Origin: Kappaphycus alvarezii
Lineage: Eukaryota; Rhodophyta; Florideophyceae; Gigartinales; Solieriaceae
Length of the DNA: 64,000 bases
Direction: 5' to 3'
NCBI GenBank assembly: GCA_002205965.3
Contig: NADL03000543.1
Coordinates: 372,001-436,000, forward strand
The position numbers were made by a program, and so were the translations under genes. Numbering within the stretch: position 1 is the stretch's first letter; each line of letters begins with the position of its first letter. The notes below the pieces were generated by a model. The model ran no database searches. It was not told where the DNA came from and saw only the letters and a program-made list of their open reading frames with translations. Positions 46,971 through 56,906 of this stretch are shown piece by piece.

Positions 46971-48562
46971 TAATATAATTTATCCAAAATCTGTTACCAG
47001 TAACTATAATTTTTTTCAAAAATAGTACTGGACAACTCTAGTTGCGACCCTAGGGCTAGGTACAAACAAGACAGCATGCTTCGTAGAAATGGAGAGAGAA
47101 TGCGAATAATTTATTGTACCACTATCAATGTCAAAGTTTATCGAATTGACCCTGGGGTATCGTATTTCTGCTCGTGAGGAGGGGGAGGAATTCGGGGCGT
47201 TTCCTGATTAGAGACGTAGGATGACTATTTCCGGAGACGAAAGAGCATGTCTGTATATTGGAGGGCCTGAAAAGAAGACCTCGAGTGAACCTCGCTACGA
47301 GCATTTTTAGAACGGCCCGATTGCGTAATTAGCCAATATCATATAGACCATAATAGTCTCGATCCAAGGGTTCTTCAATCACCACAAAGAGTTCGGGCCA
47401 GCTAGGCATGACAAGCGGTAAAATTCTGAGTATGTTTTAAAGAAGTGATTGATTTTCTATATTTTTCCAAGTTTCATTGCTGCCCCAAACAATACTTCCA
47501 GTTCATCGTAAAGGGCAAGGGGATTGCGAGAAACGAAAAATACCTACCGTTTAGGGTCCATTAGAGAGTTAATGTCGGTTCTTTAGGAACAAGTTATTTC
47601 TAGACTTAGTTGAAGGGCCAGAACGTTACAGATGCTCTTCTGCACCTGGGTTATTTAACAAGAAAAGAAGACAAACTTGGAATGCAGTACTTGTGGCAGT
47701 ACTTGTGGGCTTCTGCCAGTGTTTTCCATGGTCCAGGGTGATTTATTTTCATACAGTGACGCTTTATGTGTAACGCACGTCAACGTTCCGTTATCATGTC
47801 CCATAAGGAAGCTGTGTCCAGATTAGGCAGGGCATAAAAGGGAGTGAAGTATGTGGCATTTTCTAAAGAGATGTGATGGCTTATTCAAATAGCAGCTCAA
47901 AGAGGTGAGGACCAGTGGAGATTTGGGAAGCGAAGATGGATGTCAATTTTGGTGCAGTTTCATCTGGCAATGACGCCAATTAATTCAAAGCACTAACATT
48001 CGTCAAGTAAGATTGAAAATAAGAATCTTCCCGAATATTACTGATTCTAACTGGGGAATTGCGCATGGTTTCGTGCAGTCGTAAGAGCAACTTGACCGTG
48101 TTATTTGTGCCCTGATGTACATTTCGCCACTAGCCCCAGTGGAAACCACAAACGGGCAGAATTTCCGAAATCGCTCAATTCATGCGGGCCAACTGGAATC
48201 GGAAGGATTTTATCCTTCTATGCCAACGCTTGCCACGAACTATCTTCGAGTTTCAGCCCATTCGAATCCCAAGTGAGCCCAGCCTCGGACATTATCACTT
48301 CTCGTCTATTGACTCTCCTTTCTCGGGCCCATAATGTCCCGTCTTTGGTAGCTTGTGTGTCTCTTTTGCCCGTTTCCAAATCCTTCTGCCCCGGAAAGGC
48401 CCTTAATCGACACATTTGTCAGTCTCAGAGATTTTCCTTCTAGATTAACTCAGTCAAAATTATTCTCTGTCTTACCCTCTCGACACTTGCACCTCCCTCT
48501 TTATACTCTTGACCTCTCATCAACATTCTGACCGCAGTACCCTTCACATCCGAGCGAGAATC
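46971..48562. other. Intergenic, upstream of the membrane protein gene
   Basis: No recognised coding region. A 112-codon plus-strand frame at 48,105-48,443, rich in Ser and Pro, might be a chance frame or an untested upstream exon. No TATA box or clear splice sites could be assigned. Confidence 0.4.
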
Positions 48563-49056
48563 ATGTCTTGCCACTCAATCGCCTTTCTCATTATCTTTGT
48601 ACTGTGTGTGCCTCTGCAAGTGCACTGCGAAAGCTACGGACAATCCACTTCTGTCCCTTCTGAGACTCGACAAATACCGCGTCCGCCCGGCACAGGGTCA
48701 TCAAGTCCAAGTCGCCCTATCTTCTCGGGTTTAGGAGGCCGGAGATTACGCGGCGGGTTGATTGGAGGCGGTGTTGCGATTTTAATAGGGATTGGAGTGG
48801 TGGTGGTTATAATTCTTTACCTCAGAAGGCGACGGAGGAAGGCCAAAGAACGAAATGGCGCTGGGGTGGCATCGGTAGTGGAATCAGAAGAGTAGGGGGG
48901 ATTGGTGGGGATAGTTCATCTGAGGTGGGGGAAGGGTTTGACGATAGCGGGACTGATAGCTCCTCTAGTGGGGGGAGTGGAAGTTCTTCTGATCATGGAG
49001 GAGGAGATGAAGAGGAAGGTTTCGATGGAGGAGACGATGGCGGGGGCGATGAATAA
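48563..49056 (+). CDS. Small single-pass membrane protein with possible frame-shifted acidic tail
   Basis: The only likely host gene. Start chosen at the ATG at 48,563, because the protein then opens with a textbook signal peptide (MSCHSIAFLIIFVLCVPLQV, cleavage likely after HC). A short Ser/Pro/Gly-rich outer segment of about 40 residues follows, then one membrane helix (GGVAILIGIGVVVVIILYL) and a stop-transfer block LRRRRRKAKER. The frame closes with TAG at 48,893-48,895 (111 residues including the signal). Directly after, the -1 frame stays open to TAA at 49,054-49,056 and encodes a strongly biased Asp/Glu/Gly/Ser tail (SSSEVGEGFDDSGTDSSSSG and more). That suggests a cytoplasmic acidic tail lost by a one-base change in a G run, an unrecognised intron, or a sequencing error. 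The family is unknown and the role cannot be inferred. A type I surface protein is the topology prediction. Confidence 0.55.
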
Positions 49057-49366
49057 AAAGTTGAGATGCTGACTCGTGCATCCTGCAGTTGTCAATGTGT
49101 TTCAAGTTGGATATGCAGCTGAACCCGCAAATAGATCGTTGCCTCGTTTTCAATTCCTGTCTAGTAACTTGGGCGACATCTCGTGGATGAATCGGACGGT
49201 GGCGAAACATGGAGTTCATTTATTATAACAGATAAACTGGCTGATATCCAGTCAACTTGTATGGTAGTTTACATGTACGTATAATATTGCCGGTGGCAAT
49301 GACGGCACTTCACTTCACTCTACTACTCTAGTTCCTTCCCCATTACGGTTTCGGTATACCCTTTTT
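49057..49366. other. Downstream region of the membrane protein gene
   Basis: No gene recognised. It would include the gene's 3' UTR. No AATAAA signal closer than the AATAAAAAG that overlaps the TAA codon at 49,052. Confidence 0.35.
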
Positions 49367-49737
49367 GAGTCGATTGTGGTTGCCTGGAAAACCATGGGAT
49401 AGATCGGATATACCTTCCAAGAGTAAAACACCCAAACGTTTCCCCTTCAGTCTACCACCGAGTCGATTGTAGGTGTCTGGAAACCCATGGGATAGATCGA
49501 ATATATCTTCCAAGAGTAAAACACCCAAACCTTCCCCTCTACCACCATGGTTTGATTACAATTAGATAGGACTGCCAAACTTTACTCGCAGTAAACCAAC
49601 CCAATTTGCCCCGTCTCTACCACCAAAGTGTAGATATCAGTACGAAAATCAGCTATCTGACGGAATATACTGGGGTACAGCCGCCCACATCTTTCAAATA
49701 TTAAAGATCCCAACCTTTTTCCCCTCTACCAACAGAT
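49367..49737 (+). repeat. Tandem array of four RLE 3'-end units
   Basis: Units: 49,367-49,459 and 49,460-49,546 (near-identical, both with GAGTCGATTGT, CATGGGATAGATCG and TTCCAAGAGTAAAACACCC), a third decayed one to about 49,622, and the R1 copy 49,631-49,737. Each ends with a CCCC-type terminus followed by TCTACCACC or a variant (TCTACCAAC in the last). All point the same way. Confidence 0.75.
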
Positions 49738-50295
49738 CGATGGGAGACAAGCAAGCAAACAAGCCGCATTAGAAGCACTGCCAATGCGGAGTGTCGGTGT
49801 AAAATAGGAGAAGAGGTTTGGGTGTTTCTCTTGGAAGATATAACCGATCTGTAGAAGAGGGAGGAAATTTGGGGTGTTTTTAATTCATGAAAATATGTCA
49901 GCTGTTCCCTGAGGGATGTCGTGATGGTAAAAGCTTACAATGTAAAGGATCTGTAAAAGAGCACATTGCTCTTTCCTTCATCTCTAATCATTAAGGCACC
50001 CTGTTGGACTTACGCGCAGGTTGTGACATTGCAAGACCGTACCTTCAAATACCAATGTTATCCGAGATTACAGCCGACCTAATTTTCCAATCATTAAAAC
50101 ACCCAAAAATTTCCCCCAAAGTCCCCCCTTTTTCCGATACCAGTTCCATCGCACGGCTGGCGACTGTTCTCACCAGTTCCTTGACTTTGTTGAATTTGTT
50201 TCAATAAGATTTTATGAACGCCAATAGTTTCTGTGAAAATAGGGGGTTAATTTACTGTGGTAGATATTTGGGTTGGTACCTAGTAAATTTGTACC
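49738..50295. other. Spacer with three orphan RLE 3'-end motifs
   Basis: Two motifs in minus orientation (about 49,807-49,842 and 49,857-49,893) and one in plus orientation (50,081-50,116, TTCCAATCATTAAAACACCC then AAAAATTTCCCCC). No coding region. Confidence 0.5.
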
Positions 50296-50545
50296 GGAGC
50301 GTAGATCCTTGGGCGACGACGGCAAGGGTTTTTTCCGCCGCCTTGCTTCCTTCGCTGCTTCCCGTCGCGGTTCCTCCCCTCAACAGGAGCCCCGCGACTT
50401 CGTTACCCGTTTTGCGCTTAGTCTCCAAATAATGCAGGCGCGACAGGTTTCTACCCGCCGCCCACATCCGTAGTTAATTTATGAGTACCCTCCGCACGCT
50501 TCTGTGTAACATTGTACAACCCATAAAGATTTACCACCACCAGAT
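50296..50545 (+). pseudogene. 5'-truncated family C RLE copy
   Basis: LGDDGKGFFRRLASFAASRR through QIMQARQVSTRRPHP (ending with TAG at 50,471-50,473) is almost identical to the C-terminus at 34,356-34,519. The 3' UTR that follows (CCGCACGCTTCTGTG to CATAAAGATTTACCACCAC) is what the other copy lacks. No catalytic part is present. Confidence 0.85.
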
Positions 50546-50698
50546 ACTGTATCATGGCCAAGCCAATTATGAAACCGTGCAATGCGTCGAAAACTGTAGA
50601 TGGTACTCCAATCTACCAGAATGTGGAACGGAGGCCATAGTTTCTTGATGATTACCTTTTAAGATCCATCTTACAGCGTTTCTACAACTTGAGCGCTC

Positions 50699-51558
50699 TT
50701 GCCATCCTCCTTGAACCCTCTCCTCTTCCCTCCTAGACTGCCCTTCTCCGACCTTCATTCTGCCACGCTGGGCGCCTGCGCCGCATTAGGCGCCGGCGCC
50801 AGGTATTCGTGTCCTCCCGCGTCTTGCCGATCGCGCACTTACGTCTACAGGGCTCTAGCTACACTGGCTTGGGATATGGCATTCTCAAGTGGCGATTTCT
50901 CCCGCGCCAGAAAGGCTCTCACCCTCGACCAAGTACCGCAATGCTCAGTGCACCCTGCCGCACTCAACCCAGGCGATTCTCCCGCCAGCATGGGAGGGTT
51001 CCTGAGCCAAACGGTCCTGCTGGTCGTACCCAAAGCCGTTCTTCTTAAGCCGTTGTCTTCGTCGCCATCGCTTTCTGCAAGTATCGCGCTTACAGCGGAA
51101 GTTTTTTCAAGCGAGTACACCCATGTGTACTCGCTTGAAACTTCCGCTGTAAGCGCACCCATTGCTCGCCACGGGTGTGATGATGGATTTTTTTCTTTCC
51201 CCCCTTTTGCTGGGCATCGCGCTACTGGCACAACGGGCAAGACAGCACTTTGCTGCTATTCACGTGGCCACCGTCTATGACGGAATTCGCTCGGACCCAG
51301 AGTTTTCCCCTTCAGTCCCCAAATCGAACAGGCCCATCGTCAACGTTCCGTGTCTACCGAACCCCTCACGCCCGTCACAAACAAGTAACGAGCAGCCCCT
51401 ATCTTCTCAGGAAGCCGCCCCCATCACATTCAACCCTGAAGTCGCCTATGCGCAGGCGTACACTAGGAGCGCGGGCGAGGCTATCACGAGAATTGAGACG
51501 ACCACAGGTTTGCCTCCGCAGGGTCCGTATGGAACTGAGCGCCTGTGGGTGCCGGTTA
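50699..51558 (+). CDS. Unidentified GC-rich coding fragment, family X
   Basis: Two overlapping plus-strand frames (50,699-51,280 and 51,162-51,605) in a GC-rich island. I do not recognise a domain. The second frame ends with PEVAYAQAYTRSAGEAITR and GPYGTERLWVPV and is cut at 51,559 by the copia-3 LTR. The same stretch recurs on the minus strand at 58.8-58.9 kb (AGEVITRMEMATGL, GAYGTMHLWVPL) and, in part, twice at 59.5-59.8 kb. It is therefore a repeated coding family, perhaps gag or an accessory ORF of an element. The first frame contains the large hairpin at 51,086. Confidence 0.4.
51086..51156. repeat. Large near-perfect hairpin, 32-bp stem
   Basis: GCGCTTACAGCGGAAGTTT (then TTT) CAAGCGAGTACAC, a CCAT loop, then the exact reverse complement lacking the three extra T (right arm 51,125-51,156). 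Confidence 0.9.
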
Positions 51559-51910
51559 GCTATAATTATTGCATTTATGCTACCAAAAAATTGTTATCTG
51601 GGTGATTGCTAACCTGGAAAATACTGCAATAATTATTTCTGAGCCTGAATTATGTCTACCAAAAATATTGAACGGCTCACCTGATTTTTGTAGCAGGTTC
51701 ACCCTGGTGTAGAGTATAAGTAGTCTAGGTTGTTAGAAATATTTTTACCTCCTTGGGCTATCGAATTATTCCCCTCGGTCACCTATCATTAAATTTGGTT
51801 TTCTATTCATTATTCATTATTCATTCTAAGTCCAATTGCGGCATTTATTTATTTATTCAAGTTGGAATTATTTATTATCATTTGGATCTACCCATCCCAA
51901 TTATTTTGCA
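51559..51910 (+). repeat. Copia-3 5' LTR, missing its first ~200 bp
   Basis: Aligns with 56,555-56,906 of the 3' LTR. The left border is abrupt, within GGTTAGCTATAATTATTGC, where family X coding sequence ends. This is a truncation, not the natural TGTGAAA start. Confidence 0.85.
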
Positions 51911-51923
51911 GTTATGGGCCCAG
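51911..51923 (+). promoter_or_regulatory. Primer-binding site for initiator tRNA-Met, containing the gag ATG
   Basis: GTTATGGGCCCAG, immediately inside the LTR, is the exact complement of CTGGGCCCATAAC, the anticodon stem and loop of many eukaryotic initiator tRNAs. Drosophila copia is known to prime from this internal region (half-tRNA priming). The ATG within it (51,914) is the complement of the CAT anticodon and opens gag. Confidence 0.7.
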
Positions 51924-53064
51924 ATCGCCCCGAAATTCTTTCAAGGCCGAAATTTTCATGGGATCTTCGCACAGCTCCTTGGACGGATGGTAAAGGACCT
52001 CAAGAAAAATATTTTGATGCTGTTCACAAATGGAAATCTGTCCATGATTTATTACCAGCATCAAATTCTAATAAGGTTCCTAAGGCAGTACAAGGTCTTG
52101 TTTTACAATCACAATTATTTCGACGAGCTCTTGATATTTGTAAGAAAATTCCAGACACCGAAATTCAGTCTGAAAATGGTGCATTAGCGATTGCCAACGC
52201 TATTCATAAGGTGGATCCTCTATCATCTATATCAGATACATTTCAAAATTTCTTAGATCTATTACATACTACTCGTGGTGATAGTGAATCTTTCAAAAAT
52301 TTCGAATCACGGTTTGATGCTCAAATTGCCCGATTTCATTCATCTACTGGTACTTCAAATTACCTGAAGCACTGGTATCATTTTTGCTCCTGGCTAATTC
52401 CAAAATTGATTCAAACCAGCGAGTATCTATTTTGGCTGCTGCTTCTCCAAAGCATGAAGAAGCCGATTTGGAAAAAGGAGAAATCCTAGAATTAATCAAA
52501 TATTCAGAAATATCATCCATTATTCGTGCGTGTGATAAACCAAAAAGTACAAATCAAATGTACGGAATTTCTCAAAAATATATCTCTTCAAGTCAATCTA
52601 ATATTTCATACGGAGAAAAGAAAACTTTCAAGAAAAATAATAAGCCAAGATTATCTCCTGAATACTTTGCTGCTCTCAAGGCAAAATCAACTTGTGACCG
52701 ATGTAGAGAAAGTGGCCATTGGGCCTATGGAAAATATAAATGCAAGAGTGCTAAAAATTATCGCAAAGGTTCATCATCTAAAATGGGAAATGCAGAAAAT
52801 ATCAAAGACAAAAATGATTCTGGTTCTGTAACATTTCATATGGTGAAAACGGTCCTTGATTCTCCGTCGAATACGTTATACCCAGGTCCGTTACTTGATG
52901 ATGGAGCACCGTATAGTGGAATGGGGATTGTTGAATTACGAGCACTTTCGAAATTTATTTTACCGGAATGGAATGGAACTCTTGATGAACTTCCTGGATG
53001 TATCAAGGACACGCCCTTCTGGCAAGACGAAATGGCGACCACTCAAGCGAAAAAAGAAAAATGA
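51914..53064 (+). pseudogene. Copia-3 gag and protease, one frameshift
   Basis: Starts at the ATG in the primer site (MGPDRPEILSRPKFSWDLR). No other in-frame ATG precedes the frame break, so this start is well supported. The gag domain runs to about 52,350, where one base present in copia-2 (CTTCGAAATTACC against CTTCAAATTACC) is missing and the frame moves. It continues in the 52,384-53,064 frame with ISILAAASPKHEEADLEKGE. A zinc knuckle CDRCRESGHWAYGKYKC lies at about 52,697-52,747 (last spacing longer than usual). The protease motif LLDDGAPYSGMGIVEL is at about 52,890-52,940, with DDG in place of the usual DSG or DTG; copia-2 has the same. The frame ends KKEK-stop at 53,064. Confidence 0.8.
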
Positions 53065-56000
53065 TCGGTTCAATATTTTTATCAGCTATTTCAGCCAATG
53101 GAAACCAGGTTAAAATAAGGCATCTAGTAATCAGTGGATCATTTTAATGGGTTTTTGGAAGAAATATCACAAGAAAATCAAATATTATTCATATGACGGA
53201 CAATCGCATCGAGTTCAAGTCCACAAATAATTCAATCGATTCTATAACATTGGTGGATCATGGTCATTATTGTTATATACTCAGAAATATATTTATACAT
53301 TCATCCGAACCTATTGAAAACTCATTTCTATCAGCAATTTGTTCCAAAATATCAATACATCAAAAAATATATCTTGGGCTGAAAAGAAGAAAATAATTAA
53401 TAAGGTTCACGAACATGTATGTGGTCACTCAAATTATGATGATATAAAACTATTGTTAAAAGAAATTTTATATGGGACGATGAATGCAAAAAATATTTGT
53501 CAAGCATAATTGACTCCTGCAAATTTTGCGATGTCACAAAAAAACCATCTCATCCTCGTGCAGTATCTTTAAGCTCTACATCTCGCGGATTTAATGAACT
53601 GGTTTGTGTGGATCATTTTTTGTTGAAAACTTGGATATTTTTCACATTATGGACTCGGTTACCAGGTATTCAGCTGGTTCAATAGTGCCCTCTTTAAGGA
53701 TGGAAAATTGTATTAATTGTATTGAGACTCTCTGGTTAACACCATTTTGGGACCGTAACAATTTAATGGGAGATTAGGCGTTTGACAATGATATTTTCAG
53801 AAGCTATCTTGAGGAAAGGGAATTTCATTTTGTCCTATTGGTTCCCACCGCCATAACAAAACTTGTATTGAGTCAAAACATAGAATATTGAGAGACATTT
53901 ATATCCGTTTAAAAATATCCGATTCTTCTGCAAGTAATACGGTTCATATTGCTCGAATGTTTCAAATATCGAATGATTTATATGGAAATGATGTTGTTTC
54001 TTCATACGAGCTTGCCACTGGTCACACTCGACCCATCGATAATTTTGGCCCTCGAAGTCTACCTAATGATTTAAGAGAAGCTCATAATGAGCTAATAGCC
54101 GAGAGGAAATTAAATCTTATTCTAAAATCAAAGTCTGTGACCGATATTCCAATTAATGTTGGCGATATTGTGGAAATTTGTATTCATCTACCAAATCAGA
54201 AAAGAGGGTCTTGGTCATCGCCAAAACCAGTATTGAAATTCGACAAAAAATCTCTTATCGTCACAGTACCTGGATCCAATGGAAAATTTATACATGCGGC
54301 AATTGAAGATGTCCGACATTCCGTTTCATCTAATGAACTAGCGTACCAAATTCAAAAGCAAATGATTTATTGAATCAGTCTATTGAATACTCTGTGGAAT
54401 ATATTCCTGATGAAACAAATATTAACAAAGTGAAGAATGTGGGCGAAAACAATTTTGACGATCATTGTGATGATGGGGATTTTAACCAAAATATGAATAC
54501 TGATGTCGAAAAATATAATGAATCAGAAAGTGATGGAAATTTATCAGAATCTAAAAACATATTATCTCTCGAACATGTTCCGATTGAATCTGAACTTAGT
54601 TCCCTACAACCTGAAAATTTAATTCATATCCCTATTGATGAAAATGGTGGAATTGATGCGCATGAAATTGACCTGTTACCTGGAACGGAATTGAAATCAT
54701 CTGAACAAAAAGATCTGAGTTTTTATCATAAAAGATTTAGATCTAAAGAATTTTTACTTCATCAAGCATCTGGACTTCCATCTCATATAATTTCAAATGC
54801 ATACAATACGGAAGAAAATAATTTTCTCACTACCTGTTCAAAAATTCATGTTTCAAAAATTCCTCCCGACTCGAATGTAATATCCAGTCACGTTTTATAC
54901 AAAATAAAATTTTGGATGATGGAAAATATTATTGCAAGGCTCGAATTGCTCCGCATGGAAATAAGGACAAGGAGAAAAATAATTTGAGAAATGATTCACA
55001 ATCTTGTCCTCTGATGGCAATTAGAATTCTCTTATCTATTGCTACAATTTGTAAATGGAATTTACCAAAGGTTAATGTTAAGTCTGCATTTTTACAATCG
55101 GATCAGCATTACGAGATGTTTACATCAGACCTCCTCGGGAATGCTCGGAAAATCCTTTTATTGGTTATTACTGTCTGCTTCATATGGTTTAGTCAACGCG
55201 AATGCAAAATGGCAAATATAATCGGATAATACATGCTTTGAACTCGGATTGAAATCAGTCCTTTATATACCCCAATTATTTTTGATGAGTTAAAAAGGAT
55301 CATTAGTTCTGCTTGTCGTTAAATTGGTCGATGATATTCTTATTACTGGACCAGAAAAAATTAAGAAGCAATTTATCCAAGATCTTGGAAACGTATATAA
55401 GCTTGGTACAATCGTACATAGTCCTGGATCTTTTAATTTCAATGGAGTTAAAATCATGTAGTTTGATGACTATAAAATTAATGTCTCAGCTGATGAAAAA
55501 GTAAATGGACTGCAACCTCATTCAATATCAAGAAACCGTCGAAAACAACCTGATAAAGAAATGAACTCATTTGAAAACTTCGCTTTTAATTCGTTAAATG
55601 GTTCAATTGTCTATTTGGGTATGGTTGAATCTCCAGTGTCTGCTTTTACAGCAAGTCATTTACAACAGAAAAAGTCAAATCCATTGGTTCATGATTTATC
55701 TATTCAATCTTCTATGCTTCGGAATTTAAAATCTTTTGGTTCTACAAGCACGTATCGGCGCCCGGATGTTTCTGTAAATTTCAATTTATCAGTTGTGGTT
55801 TTTTCTGATGCAGGAAAACCAGCCGGATCGACAAATGCGCAACTTGGATGTATTGGTGGGTTGCTAATTGGCTCCTTAAATTTTAATTCAATATTTCATA
55901 CAATTCATTGGCATTCACATCTATTTCGGCGTCCTGTTAATTCTATCGCATCTGGTGAAATATTGGCTGCTGGTGAAGCTATCGAGGAAGGAAAAATTAT

Positions 56001-56250
56001 TGCAGCAGAATACAGTACAATTCTCAATATTAATATTCCTCTTCATGTTGCTGTTGATTCAAAGATCTATTTTGCTCTCTATCTACTTGTCGTGTGCCTG
56101 AAGACAAATATATTAGAGCGGATGTTCAATTAATTAGATATAATTTCGAAACGAACAAAATCAAGAAAATGCTATGGATACCTGGTTCAATTAATCCCTC
56201 CGACCCGCTCACAAAAAAGATAGTCCTTTATGTGACATACTCAAGCTCCT
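53065..56250 (+). pseudogene. Copia-3 pol: integrase, RT and RNase H, many breaks
   Basis: GSIFLSAISANGNQVKIRHL is followed by a TAA shared with copia-2, then WVFGRNITRKSNI. Integrase: HVCGHSNYDDIK, CKFCDVTKK, GFNELVCVDHF (first Asp, 53,592-53,625), GDxAFDNDIF near 53,770 and HRILRDIYIRL near 53,880. This is a diverged copia lineage in which the NG-E motif is replaced by an ESKHR-type stretch. An acidic linker spans 54,370-54,780. RT: KARIAPHGN, KVNVKSAFLQS and LVDDILITG near 55,324-55,350 (catalytic pair intact). RNase H: VVVFSDAGKPAGSTNAQLG, SGEILAAGEAIEEG and HVAVDSKIYF in the open frame 55,561-56,133. Then NPSDPLTK near 56,195-56,218 closes pol. Confidence 0.8.
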
Positions 56251-56339
56251 TTATTTGATGGATCTATACCTATGGATATGAGTAATATTTTATCTCGGGA
56301 TTCATCTTAGTCAACAGGATAAATTTCGTTCAATATTTC

Positions 56340-56352
56340 AACGGGGAAGTGG
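56340..56352 (+). promoter_or_regulatory. Copia-3 polypurine tract
   Basis: AACGGGGAAGTGG sits directly before the TGTGAAAA start of the 3' LTR, where plus-strand synthesis would be primed. Confidence 0.65.
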
Positions 56353-56906
56353 TGTGAAAATTGATCATAATCTCTATCCCGGTGTCCTACAGTGATGCTG
56401 AATTGTAGAACAATATTTTTTATAGAGGCCCACAATTTATATTTATTGTGAATCATCAAGGAATAATTTTACCTATATACACTGGCGCTATTTTATGTTG
56501 AATTCAGTGTGAAATAATTTTTATGTCAAACAGTTGGGTTTTTAAATTATACTGGCTATAATTATTGCATTTATGCTACCAAAAAATTATTATCTGGGTG
56601 ATTGCTTACCTATAAAATACTGCAATAATTATTGCTGAGCCTGAATTATGTCTACCAAAAATATTGAACGGCTCACCTGATTTTTGTAGCAGTTTCACCC
56701 TGGTGTAGAGTATAAGTAGTCTAGGTTGTTAGAAATATTTTTACATCCTTGGGCTATCGAATTATTCCCCTCGGTCACCTATCATTACATTTGGTTTTCT
56801 ATTCATTATTCATTATTCATTCTAAGTCCAATTGCGGCATTTATTTATTTATTCAAGTTGGGACTATTTATTATCATTTGGATCTACCTATCCCAATTAT
56901 TTTGCA
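56353..56906 (+). repeat. Copia-3 3' LTR, complete
   Basis: 554 bp, TGTGAAAATTGA to TTATTTTGCA. Closest relatives in the window are 28,954-29,501 and the truncated 51,559-51,910. Confidence 0.85.
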
